From the NCBI GenBank assembly GCA_005765155.1, contig VCCP01000002.1:1240001-1304000 (forward strand): DNA of 64,000 nt, written 5' to 3'. The translations under genes and the position numbers were made by a program. Shown here in pieces: positions 50,517 through 60,559 of this stretch. How positions within the stretch are numbered: the stretch's first letter is position 1; each line of letters starts with the position of its first letter. The notes below the pieces were generated by a model that was given only the letters and a program-made list of their open reading frames with translations, did no database searches and had not been told where the DNA came from. This DNA is from Zelopaecilomyces penicillatus (taxonomy: Eukaryota; Ascomycota; Sordariomycetes; Hypocreales; Pseudodiploosporaceae).

Positions 50517-51801
50517 GCTGAGGCAGCGGTACGATGAGAGAGAAAAACCGGGAGAAGTTTATCATTTTACGCACCCAGTGAAATTTGGCACCGTGGCCAC
50601 ACTGAGTCAGCTATGCACTTCAAGGACAAGCAAAGCATATAATAAAGGAGCTGCTGGTTTGGGGGCCCAAGGGTAACGGAAACAGGAGTAGCGACAATAT
50701 TGGCGCCTGTCGCCTGTTGAGAGTCAGCGATGAGAATGTTTCGGTGCTAGAGAGGGCTGGTACGAAGGAATGGGATACAGGGCATTGGAGGATTTGGCAT
50801 CTGAAGCGGTTTAGTTTTTAAGGCAGGGGTGGGGGGCATATCCTCTGGTGAATTAGCACGGACAGCTGTGTTAAAGCATTATAAAAGATGTATTTAAAAA
50901 ATGGTGCAGCACAAAATCTGGAGTGGAGAGTTTGCTAAAGCCCAAAGAAACACAGAATTCTGTCAAGCTGTGTCTGTCGATTCTGAAACCCTCAACAAGT
51001 TCACTGATGGAAAATACAAATGAATCCTGTGAAGCTAAGCTAAGGTGAGATAGATACCATTCAGGGATAGAAGAACACATCATTGACGGACAATGTCTAT
51101 TTGTCAGCGATGTAGAAGCCACCCTTGACATGAGCGGAGGCAGCAAGAGGAAGCGATAGCGCGCCCTGTGGATGACAAGTCATATTAAAATATCCACCGC
51201 CACGCCCTCGGCAATGCCGTTACCGCGGAGTTTCCAGCGGCCAACTCTACCATTGTATCCTTTTTAATGATAGATGTGTTCACCCCCTACTCTCCTTAAG
51301 GATCCAGGCTGCGATAAAGGATCTTACAGAGATCTGAAATATACATATATATATATATATATATCTTTATTTATATATGTATACGGAGTATATATATGTC
51401 GAATGATCCGTGGCTAAAAAGTTGAGTCACTTACACCTACCACCTAATCCGATCCATTCGCTGGTGACGCAGGTAAGATTGTAAGCGCTATCTTTTTTCC
51501 CCACTCCATTTCTTTCTGTGTTCTCAAATAACTGTATTACCAAATGCCTGTGGGAAAGACTGAATTAACATAAACTCGACAGGGGAAAGAGGCGGAGCAG
51601 ATATATAAAAATCCAAAGGTAAGACCAGGAGAGATCAAAGTGTGGGGGTGAGAAATAAGTATCAACTACAAATCGTGTGGGGGAGCCGATATCCGGGGAT
51701 TTGAGACCTGCAGCAGCAATCCATAAGCCATTGCTACTGGTACAACAATAACAGTAAAACGAAAAAGAACACTGGAATACAACTCACAAAAAGATTTCGT
51801 C
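50517..51801. other. Intergenic region between the importin and acetyltransferase genes
   Basis: 1.3 kb with no supportable frame. It holds the importin 3' flank, an AT microsatellite at 51345-51364 inside a TATA-rich stretch (51337-51400), and the leader of the GNAT gene. Nothing else was recognised. Confidence 0.5.
51345..51364. repeat. (AT)n microsatellite
   Basis: About ten AT units, flanked on both sides by further alternating TA-rich DNA. Non-coding. Confidence 0.9.
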
Positions 51802-53009
51802 ATGGCAGTCAAAGCCGCGGGCAGCGCCAGCAAAATTCAGCTCATCCCGTGGGATCCAACAAACGAGCAACATGCCCAGCGCTTGTACGAGCAGCGTGTA
51901 GCTTGCACTTGGGATTATGAGTCAATTCCGCAATGGAAAGACCAGGTGCTGCGAGGAGAAAAGTTCATGTACTGGATTGTAAGTTTTGTTGTGTTTTGCT
52001 TCAGAAAATGGACAATGACACATTTTCCCTTCCCCCCCCCCCCCCCCCCCCCCACAAATACTTCAACTGCAAATGCAAATTCCACATCCTTCATGCGTCT
52101 TTGTTGTATGCAAGTTTGGTTTGGCTGACTTATATCACCTTTTGTATAGATAATTAGCGATGACTTGCCCGGCAGTGAGGAGCTGCTGGCGTTGCATGTT
52201 GAGAAATGCCCCAAGGTAAAAAAGAAGAAAAAAAGATAATGAATACAATACTCCACACTCACCTGTTCTCTACCTTACTCTTTTTTTTTCTCTTTGTGTA
52301 TCTTTGTATCAGAGCGAAGACAAATTCTTGTCTACTTGGAAAGTCAATGGAAACTAATATATAATCGGGTGAATAGGAGAGCGAGCCGCTGACTGACACG
52401 GCAACGCTCATCGCTAACTCGGCCCGAACACCTACCTACGAGAGCTTCTTGCCTATTGGCCATATAGCGCTTCAGAAGTTCCCGGAAAAGAATGAGAAGT
52501 TTTCATTACATCACTCAAGTCTCTGGGTCAAGTCTTTCTACATCTCCTGGTAAGCACAGTCGAGCGAGCCATATGATTAGTCTAACACCACCAACACTCC
52601 TCCCACACATCTTTCAAGCAGCAAACACCTTCAAAATTGAAACCTCTTCTCCTACCTTGTTTCTAACCGTCCCAACAGGGCCATCCAAGCTGGCGGCTTT
52701 GGCCGCAGCGCCATGGCCCGATTGGAGTGCCTCGCCACTCTCGCACCTCTCAATGCCACGGCCATTGCGCTCGACACCATCGCCAAGGAAAGCCAGCTAG
52801 AGGAGAACAGCCTTCAAGCCCTGTACGATTCTCGCGGTCTCCAGCGACCCGCCGTCATTCGCACCAACGAGGAGTGGTATTTAAGACAGGGGTATGAAAT
52901 CTTTGCTCGCTCAGCGGCGGAATATACCTGGACAAGCCCAGTCACCGGAGAGACGCATCTTATTCCCGCAGTGTATATGATGAAACCTCTTGTGGGTGTG
53001 GATGCATAA
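51802..53009 (+). CDS. GNAT-family N-acetyltransferase
   Basis: Start ATG at 51802. My model has four exons, 51802-51978, 52150-52215, 52377-52549 and 52679-53009, with introns of 171, 161 and 129 nt, unusually long for this window; the product is 248 aa. The N-terminus IQLIPWDPTNEQHAQRLYEQR and YWII, the middle PTYESFLPIGHIAL, and the acetyl-CoA loop QAGGFGRSAM (across from FYISWAI) fit a fungal GNAT family of this length. The end has NEEWYLRQGYEIFARS, another GNAT hallmark. The second intron is placed by a strong ACTAATA branch and GTGAATAG acceptor that lead into ESEPLTDTATLIANS. An earlier acceptor at 52311-52312 would add AGCGAAGAC... and end at a stop within 15 codons. Substrate unknown. 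Confidence 0.85.
52032..52053 (+). repeat. Poly-C run of 22 within GNAT intron 1
   Basis: An uninterrupted run of 22 C on the plus strand, inside the first intron of the acetyltransferase gene. It is the longest of three such runs between 52 and 61 kb. Confidence 0.9.
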
Positions 53010-53761
53010 GCGTTTTAGTTTTACTTTTCTCTTTTTACAATCTTTTTGCTTATTTTCTTTGGCAGTGAGTTAAAGGGTCGATCACAATGGATAAGGGGGG
53101 GTATTAAAAGCAAGATCTAGGAATAGACCAAAGAAAACATCATAAGCTGATGCACCTTTGTTCTCGGACCAGTTTGTGGCCTGAGTTCTTCCGAATCTGT
53201 CTTGAAACAATGTGCGATCGTTGAAACAAGGCACTAATGACATTCCTTTTTTTAAAGTACGTCGGTGCTTTAACTGTGGGTTTGCTCTCATTCTTCTACG
53301 GTGCCCTCACGTTGGCCTTTGAAGGAGTACAATCATCCGCATTTAGCTTGGAAAGAAAACATCTCCTGTGATCCGACGTTTTCAAACAAGGGCATCAGCT
53401 AGTCATGGAAAATAAGCACAAAGAAAGCTTACTACTCATCCAGAACAGAATGGACATCAAGATATAATAGCCAGACCAAATGGCAGTGAATCGGAGACAG
53501 ATGAACTCGCATTATTGTTTCGCAAACTCTTTCAGCAATATACACCCAGCCTTAGCGAAGAGAGCTCACACAAGTTTGTCTCTTGTCGCCACGCTTGGGG
53601 ACAAACCCCCCCCCCCCCCCCTTAACCCCTTAACCCCTGAATTGCCAAGTGTGAATCGATTCTCCAACACGACTTGTCCCTACTCGCCTTGGTTCGCAAT
53701 ACCCCAAGACAACCCGTAACAGCAATAAATCTAATTTTAAGCGGAACCTACCTCAATCAGT
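53010..53761. other. Intergenic region upstream of the cysteine-rich gene
   Basis: 750 bp with the GNAT 3' flank, a run of 16 C at 53606-53621 followed by TTAACCCCTTAACCCCTGA, and the leader of the gene at 53762. The CCCCTTAA units recall telomere-like repeats, but only two copies are present. No coding frame supported. Confidence 0.5.
53606..53621 (+). repeat. Poly-C run of 16
   Basis: Sixteen C in a row, followed at once by two CCCCTTAA-like units, 140 bp before the start of the cysteine-rich gene. Confidence 0.85.
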
Positions 53762-56700
53762 ATGGCCGGCACTTCAGGAATCTCTTCGAAACAGATGCCG
53801 CTGTCGGCCAAAGCTAAGGGCAAGAGAAAAGCGACGGCGATCACACAGGATAATAATGACGAAAATGGAGAGGGTGAGGGCCAGGGTCAGAGCCAAGTTG
53901 TAACCAAACTGAGTCGGACTCAAAATAGAAGTTGCCATTTCTGCACTTCAGATCCAGTCGGCATAGCTAAAGCCGGGGGGCAGCCCTGCGACTGGCGGAC
54001 CTTGATGAGAGGCCAGAACATCGAATGTACAAACTGCGCCAACCACCGATTCGATAGTCAGACGCCGGATCATGTGTGCGAAATACCCAGAGTCGAAAAA
54101 ACGTGGCGCAAATACGCAACCAACCACCCAAACACCTTTGTTCCTGCAGCCTGTGACACTTGCGTAACGGACGGCCGTGTCGCAGCGTGTGACGTCGACA
54201 CTATATTAGGCTATTCGTGTTCCCATTGCAAGCGTGTATGCCGCGTTTCGAACAGGGTCATGGAGAAGCGGCTCAAGTGTCGCGCGGGATATCAGCAATG
54301 GATTCGTCGTGAATGCGAGCCGTGTGACAATAAATCCGAGACAAAGCCCAAGGGGGGCTGCAGCTGGCTCCTCAACCGTCAAAACTGGGGCAGTCCTTGT
54401 ACTAATTGCCAAACTGACATGTTGAGCTGTGTTGAGTCAGGGTTCCTCCTCGGCCATCCTGCGCAGTTAAAAACTCCGGAAAACTGGTACGTTCGGGCAT
54501 ATAATCTCGACGGCCGCTGGCTTGAGCTTAGAGCCCAAACGCCTTGGCGAAAGAGTTGCAGAACTTGCATTCTAGACGGCAACCATTGCCGTGCCATAGC
54601 ATCTCAGGCCGAATTCGCCTGTAATCGCTGTGCCCAGCTCGGTATCGACTGTGTCAGTGAAGCTTCCACCCTGCATCCCCTCTTTGACCTTAGCCGAGTC
54701 GGCTACGGCAGGTTTATGCCGTTCGCAGTATGTGCCCGATGCTTGGATCAGGGACGGAATTGCGATCGCCAGAGACCTTGTGACTCGTGCTTCCATAGTG
54801 GCGAGGAAGACCAGTGCGACAAAATTGATGAGAGCGGCAGCTCGACAGGTAACCTCCTCAAAGAACGACTGCTTCCCTGCCCAGGGCCGCTGTACTATCT
54901 GGCTATGGGATACGGGGCTGGTGGAGTCGACGATGTTAAAGACGGCCGCCGCATGGAACACTGGATAGGACCGCCCATGCCAATGTACGGGATGAGTGAT
55001 GGCGGCGATAAAAAAAATCAAATTCACTTCATTGCCATTAAATTGCGGAATAAACTCAAGCCGCGCAACGGTCCACCTCATGCTGGTCCTGGGGGTTTAC
55101 TCTTCAAAAGACGACCAAGCGGATTGACACCAAGCGAAATAGCGGAAATGATTGTAAAATGCTGGCATGACGCACATCTCTTGCATAGCGACAGAGAGTA
55201 CTCAGGAACATTGATTAATGGAAGGGTCGAATTGGAACGAATCCGGACCTTGAACTCGACCGACGTTCCCCACCCTCATATCAATGCCTCTACAGACCCC
55301 AGCGGCAGCGCCGTTCCAGGTCCAAGCAACAACACCATTCAAGACCCAAGCAACAGCAGCGCCTTGCCAGATCTCAGCAACATCACCACTCCAGGCCTCG
55401 GCAACAACTCTGCCACTCCTGGCCCCAGCGGCAGCGTCTTTCTAGATCCCAGGAACATCACCACTCCGGGCCTCGGCAACAACTCTGCCACTCCTGGCCC
55501 CAGCGGCAGCGCCTTTCTAGATCCCAGGAACATCACCACTCCGGGCCCCGGCAACAACTTTGTCAGTCCAGGCCCCGTTGACTTTTTTAGTCCAGACCCC
55601 CTTAGCTTTTTCAGTCCAGGCCCTAATAATTTCGACAGTCTGGGCCCCAGCAACCATAATGATAATAATAACCAGGCCGGACTTTCGTCGAACACTGCTG
55701 TAGCACCTGAGTGGGGAAACATCTTTGACAGCCCGGTGATGAACATCTCACCAGAACAGCTGATCCGTAAACAGCGTCATACTGAACTCAATGATATTAT
55801 ATTTAATGCACTTTCCAAAGGTCTCCGGTACGGGCTCAGCACCTCCACGAGTCTTGCGTCTGGGTCACATCTGCCAACAATCGACGATCCTGACCCTAGC
55901 AACAGCTCAAATGTAGCTGAAGTATCTGATCCATTCGATGGAATGGAAATTGATTGGTTGCCGGAGCTGGATGTACAACCAGCTGCATCGAACGGCCAGA
56001 GACGGAGATGGGCAACGTTCAACCCCTATGAACAAAGAGAATTCGAAATTCCACAAGGCTTTATCATGCAGCCACCATTTGACAGCGTCACCGGGAGACG
56101 ACACCTTGTTTTCGGGAATGTTCAGGGCCAAGAAATTATTGATACCCCTCTTCAAGACATCATGAGCTGCATCCCAGACTTGAGAGTTTTCGACACCTCC
56201 AACATGTGGGGTTTTTTGTGTAATGACCCGACACCAATGGGGTTGCCGAATATGAACTGTGATGCTTTGATCCCAGTGGATTCCAGGTGTGTGTGCCCCA
56301 GCCATGGCCAGAATCCCGCTGGTGTTTGTGATCCCTGTGCCAATATCAGTACCGGAATCCTGGTTACTGCGCCATTACAGCCAGGAGATCCGGACGAACG
56401 CATCACGATGGACGACTGGATGAGTATGAGAGGCTACCTGTGTGACGAATGTTCCAGTACTATGGGTGCCAGTACCAATGGCCTCACAGAGCTCCGGGCC
56501 GGTGGCATACACAGCGTTTGGGGACCCTTGGATGACAAGCCGGGTTGTATGGGCCGAATTACGATAAATAATGGCTCAGTCGCTCTTTACCCTTGGTCTA
56601 TGCCAATAACAGGATGCGATTGTGCTACCAAGCTCTTCGGTGGCCGGCTCTGTCGTTTCCACCGGCTAGGATACGCGTCCGCAGCGTTTACCCAGTCCGG

Positions 56701-56938
56701 CCTGGTTCAAGAGTGGCGTATGCAGCGTTTCGGGCGCGCAGTCTGTCCTGGGTGCATCGTGAAGAAAGCATTCCAGTTTTCGAACGTCTCTGCCGACCCA
56801 ATGAATGCCCCGGCCAATAAGAAAATGACCTGGGCGTGTCTCTTGTGCACCAGCTGGGTCGTCAATCAGCCGTCTGTGCCCAAACTCATTGGCGGTTGGG
56901 AAAAATGGTTCGCGGAGACACCAGCTGGATGGAACTAA
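53762..56938 (+). CDS. Intronless protein with five tandem Cys modules, two with Zn2Cys6 spacing
   Basis: A single frame of 1058 aa, with no intron, unlike most genes here. I do not recognise a named family. Residues 16-24 (AKAKGKRKA) look like a nuclear signal. Five Cys modules follow, each opened by a C-x2-C pair and most closed by a second pair plus Cys: 58-106, 131-160, 185-223, 266-297 and 324-352. The last two have exact zinc-cluster spacing (C-x2-C-x6-C-x10-C-x2-C-x6-C and C-x2-C-x6-C-x5-C-x2-C-x8-C); the first three are stretched. Residues 375-470 look folded (LYYLAMGYGAGGVDDVKDG). Then come a Pro/Gly/Asn/Ser linker with 25-residue repeats (545-594 and partial copies), an acidic-hydrophobic DPFDGMEIDWLPELD (723-737) that could be an activation motif, and a second region of Cys pairs (833-1029). 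A transcription regulator or zinc scaffold is possible; neither is shown. Confidence 0.9.
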   Translation: MAGTSGISSKQMPLSAKAKGKRKATAITQDNNDENGEGEGQGQSQVVTKLSRTQNRSCHFCTSDPVGIAKAGGQPCDWRTLMRGQNIECTNCANHRFDSQTPDHVCEIPRVEKTWRKYATNHPNTFVPAACDTCVTDGRVAACDVDTILGYSCSHCKRVCRVSNRVMEKRLKCRAGYQQWIRRECEPCDNKSETKPKGGCSWLLNRQNWGSPCTNCQTDMLSCVESGFLLGHPAQLKTPENWYVRAYNLDGRWLELRAQTPWRKSCRTCILDGNHCRAIASQAEFACNRCAQLGIDCVSEASTLHPLFDLSRVGYGRFMPFAVCARCLDQGRNCDRQRPCDSCFHSGEEDQCDKIDESGSSTGNLLKERLLPCPGPLYYLAMGYGAGGVDDVKDGRRMEHWIGPPMPMYGMSDGGDKKNQIHFIAIKLRNKLKPRNGPPHAGPGGLLFKRRPSGLTPSEIAEMIVKCWHDAHLLHSDREYSGTLINGRVELERIRTLNSTDVPHPHINASTDPSGSAVPGPSNNTIQDPSNSSALPDLSNITTPGLGNNSATPGPSGSVFLDPRNITTPGLGNNSATPGPSGSAFLDPRNITTPGPGNNFVSPGPVDFFSPDPLSFFSPGPNNFDSLGPSNHNDNNNQAGLSSNTAVAPEWGNIFDSPVMNISPEQLIRKQRHTELNDIIFNALSKGLRYGLSTSTSLASGSHLPTIDDPDPSNSSNVAEVSDPFDGMEIDWLPELDVQPAASNGQRRRWATFNPYEQREFEIPQGFIMQPPFDSVTGRRHLVFGNVQGQEIIDTPLQDIMSCIPDLRVFDTSNMWGFLCNDPTPMGLPNMNCDALIPVDSRCVCPSHGQNPAGVCDPCANISTGILVTAPLQPGDPDERITMDDWMSMRGYLCDECSSTMGASTNGLTELRAGGIHSVWGPLDDKPGCMGRITINNGSVALYPWSMPITGCDCATKLFGGRLCRFHRLGYASAAFTQSGLVQEWRMQRFGRAVCPGCIVKKAFQFSNVSADPMNAPANKKMTWACLLCTSWVVNQPSVPKLIGGWEKWFAETPAGWN
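55394..55560 (+). repeat. 75-nt coding minisatellite, two full copies plus a partial
   Basis: Units start at 55394 and 55469 and a partial third starts at 55544. The two full units differ mainly at one base (gtc versus gcc). Each codes 25 residues beginning GLGNNSATPGPSGS and ending DPRNITTP. Because 75 is a multiple of three, gain or loss of a unit keeps the frame. The high identity points to recent duplication. Confidence 0.9.
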
Positions 56939-58664
56939 GTATGATAATGGCAGCGGGGTTTCAGTTTCGGATTAAATGCGAGCTGCTGGTCATGAAAACA
57001 ATCATGCAATGCGTCATGATGGTTCGATGCGAGGCGTTGGCATGCTATGCTGGGATTTCGAAAACTGTCGTCATATTCCCTCAAAGCGACGAACACCTAA
57101 TTTGGCTAGCAGTACCCCCAGCAGCCAGCAGCCAGCAATTTGTGGCGGGCATCTATACAAATGGAGTTGATCAGTTGAAGGAGATAGATTAGTTTGGGCA
57201 GAGGCTAGCTTGAAAGTAGCTCCAGAGTAGCTCCAAGGTGGGCTGGTGTTGGCGTTTCTTGTGGGCAGAACAAGGTTCGGCAGGCCCCGCCAAAAGACCA
57301 GCGCCACACGTCGGATGACAGACTTCGAATCCCTTGTGGAACTGGCTATGGCCTTTGCACAGACGGGCACAAGCGAGATGGCTTGAGCCTCTGGAGCCTT
57401 TGAACCTCGGAACAGGGAGCCATCGTCAATAAAGCGGTTGCGCGTTAATGGAAGTGGAACGAAGGAGGGGAAAGGGGGAGGCAGAAAGGAGCTTTCCTCA
57501 TCCTACCCCCAACTGCCGAGCCAGTTGATTGGTAACTTTGTTGGATTAGTAGTGGTCGTCAACAAAATAATCATGTACATACATAGTGCTGCACCCAAGA
57601 GCTAGCTGGCCTGGTTCTGGAATTAATCAAGAGAAACAAGAGGCTCACAGCATCAGCACCTGCGTTAGTGCCCTCCACTCCTTACCCAGCTCTTCTTAGC
57701 TCTGGGCGGAGGATGTTACTCTGCAGTAATGGGAATAAATCATGTACAGTATGTATGTACGCCTACCAAGTTTAGTAGTGATTTGCTCGCATAAAAAGCA
57801 CCCACGTGTGGTGAACTGTCTCACCTGCAACCCTGTGACGACATTCAAGTTGTGCCGAGAATCAAAAAAGGGAGGGGAAATGGAGGACGGGTAATCCAAG
57901 CCAAGGGTGCCGTCGGATCCGGATAGATTTTAGATTTGCGATTAGACTTCGGACTTAGACACAAATGGAATACTGACTGGCACCTCATGCACGAGCAGAA
58001 AATAACATCATCTCAGTAGAAATGAAATTACAAGTTTGAAATAATGGGGATATAAGGAAGAATCGCACAACCCGTATTTGGTGCCAAAAAATCACCCTCT
58101 CCTCAGCCCATCTCGGGAGGTACAAGGCTCTCTCACAGGGGCCTCGTCGTTTTGCTTACACGATGACCGCAGCAGCGACTGTCCTTCCCCTTCCACTTCA
58201 CTTTCTCTTGCTCTCCCGTATCTTTAAGTCTTATACTTCATCCTCTCTTCTTGCTTGTTTCCACTCGCCTTTTTGTCATCCCAATAGGTAAATAAAGCCC
58301 CGTATAAAACGAATCGCAGCGTGTACATGGCGAACATGGTAATGCTATGCTTGACATGGCTAGCACAACTGGCCTGGCTGTTGTTTCGATTGCCCTAGCC
58401 GTTCTGTAGACCTCTGCGTGGAAAAAAAAAATGAAAAAGATCAAGCTCGCGTCCCAATTCAGAAACCGACTCCCCGTCCGATGCATTGAGAGGTTATGTG
58501 CTCATCGTCGTCCAAGGCCGTGTCGAGTTGAACTGCATGCACAGAGTACGAAAATCGTGCCAGGAAAAGCCTTGGAAGTTCATTCATCCATGCCATAAAT
58601 CTCACCCCAACGTCATGAGTGGCAAGCTCCCTTCAAGAGCTCCATCGCATTTGATAAGCAGCGC
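56939..58664. other. Convergent region between the cysteine-rich gene and Ras
   Basis: 1.7 kb containing the 3' flanks of both neighbours. Frames present are short and show no motif. The Ras 3' UTR probably covers part of 58200-58664. Confidence 0.5.
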
Positions 58665-59584
58665 TCACATAATGACGCATTTGGAGCAGCAACCAGCTTG
58701 TTGGTCTTCATCATCAATGTCCATGGGCTTCGGAGGTCCGTTTAGGCCAGAGTTGCCACCACTTCCGGTTGAGTAGCCTTGCATTTCGCGGTTGTATCTT
58801 CGGATTTCACGGACGATATCGTAAAAAGCTTTGTCGACGTTGATTCTGGACTTGGCTGACGTCTCAATAAATTTGCATCCGAATGATCTTGCCAGTGCCT
58901 CTCCCTCTGTAATCACACGTCAGCAATCTGTCATTGACTCACTCCTCGGGTGTTGAAAAACACAGCGAAGAGAATTGGGGCACCAAGCCGCACCTTGTCT
59001 CGTCACCTCTCGTTCACCCTCCAGATCGCACTTATTGCCGACAACGACCATGGGGAAGTAATCCTTGTCCTTGACTCTCAGTATTTGCTGCTGGAAAGTT
59101 GTGATTTCTTCGAAACTCTGTCGCGATGTAATCGAGTAGACCAACAAGAAACCTTCTCCAGTTCGCATGTATTGCTCCCGCATGGCGCTGTACTCTTCCT
59201 GGCCAGCTGTATCCAACACATCAAGCAGCGCAACCTCCTCATCGATAACACATTGCTTTCGGTATGAGTCTATCAAAAATTGTCGGCCACATCGGTCAGC
59301 ATTCTGCATAGCGATTGGGCGAGTGGGGATCGCGTCTGGGCGGCCAGAAGCTGTCTTGTGGTAAACAAACCTTCAATTGTAGGGTCATACTCGTCCACGA
59401 AGTGGCTCTGGATTAACTGGATGGTCAAACAAGATTTGCCGACACCACCTCCGCCGACAACGACGAGCTTGTACTCTCGCAGGAACTATCGTGTAGATAC
59501 AGTTAGCAAAGCCGGATAGCGCATGGGATTTGCATGCAAGCAAGCCAAGTGGCTGGGGGTTCGTACTTTGGTAGCCGATGCCAT
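58665..59584 (-). CDS. RAS1: Ras small GTPase
   Basis: Ras switches between GDP and GTP forms at the plasma membrane and controls cAMP/PKA and MAPK signalling, growth and morphogenesis. Four exons: 59567-59584, 59371-59485, 58994-59269 and 58665-58906, with introns of 81, 101 and 88 nt; the product is 216 aa. The first exon codes only MASATK. The P-loop GGGGVGKS is at 17-24, switch I YDPTIEDSY spans intron 2, and switch II DTAGQEEYSAMREQY carries Gln68 (Gln61 of human Ras). NKCD and ETSAK give guanine specificity. The tail ends CCSKCVIM: a CAAX box favouring farnesylation, with upstream Cys for palmitoylation. It matches fungal RasA/Ras1 rather than Rheb or Rsr1 types. Confidence 0.97.
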
Positions 59585-60007
59585 TGTGAAAGGCACGTCT
59601 GATGAGCAGCTATGTCAGGACTTTGAGCAGCTTGCGGTGGGCTAAGTCGAGATCAAAGTTGATCTCGCGCGAAAGCAGGTAATGATGACGAAGGAAGGAG
59701 GTAAAGGTCGTTACAACTTGTGGCAACTGTTGGATGACGATCACTGCAGCTGGAACTTGAAAACGACACAAGAGAGTACGTATTCGAAGGTCAGATGAGT
59801 TGAGGTAGATGGTGCTGGGGCTGGAGGTTAGAGGTGAACGGAAGAGAGATTGGCTCGGCTGGGAGGAGCAGAGTAAAGGCGAAGAAGGGGGGTGGGAGGT
59901 TTGCACAGCTGTGGAGAATTGAGAATGGGACGGATTGGGCGATCGGGGGGGGGACTTCCTTGTGCTTTGGGGGTGGTCGGTGCAGTGCAATACCTTGGGC
60001 TTAGGGG

Positions 60008-60070
60008 GGTGCTTGGGTGCTAGGGTGGTGCTTTGCTTGGGTACTTGGGTGGGTGCTTAGGTGCTCTCTG
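60008..60070 (+). repeat. Degenerate GCTTGGGTG repeat upstream of Ras
   Basis: Five or more imperfect copies of GCTTGGGTG/GGGTGCTAGG within about 60 bp in the upstream region of the Ras gene. It could be a cis element array or simple drift of a GT-rich microsatellite. Confidence 0.45.
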
Positions 60071-60413
60071 GCTGCTACTGACGCCCTGGGTGTTTTGTGA
60101 GCTTGGGGAGACTGGGCCCCTGGGTGCTGCTCCATCCAGGCTGATTGGACAAAATCTGGCTGCCAGCACAGGTAATTATTAGTGGATGGTGGATGGCGGT
60201 GGTGGTGGCCTCGCCCGCTAAGGCCGCGCCCACAATGAAGCTTATGCGCCCGTGGTCGCAGTGACGGTTCGGTGGCTCAGTGGCTCAATGCCCAGTGGGT
60301 AGGTGATCGGTCCCCTGCCGGTCCCCTGGACGGATAGGACCCAAGCGCCGGAGAAAGGCGAGAAGGGTTGGAGTAGGTATTGGAGGGTCCGCCGCTGAGG
60401 AAAAAACAAAATG

Positions 60414-60431
60414 CCCCCCCCCCCCCCCCCC
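60414..60431 (+). repeat. Poly-C run of 18
   Basis: Eighteen C on the plus strand, about 830 bp upstream of the Ras start codon. Confidence 0.85.
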
Positions 60432-60559
60432 GTCAGAAAAACAAAGGAAAACCAGCAGGAGCACAGAGAACACCAGGCTTGTCAGTGGACAAATAGCAGC
60501 AGAGGTGGGGCGAGTTGCCGCTGGAAGCTAGCGTTTTGAGACCCCCAGATATCCAGTCA

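Noticed and set aside
53622..53640. CCCCTTAACCCCTTAACCCC as a telomere remnant
   Set aside because: Only two or so units and the unit is not the fungal CCCTAA; more likely slippage next to the poly-C run.
55339..55746. 135-codon minus-strand frame opposite the minisatellite
   Set aside because: It arises from the repeat read backwards (GPG-rich) and has no independent support.
57324..57340. TTCGAATCC word as a tRNA T-loop
   Set aside because: The flanking bases do not pair as a T-stem and no acceptor stem or anticodon arm is found at the right distance.
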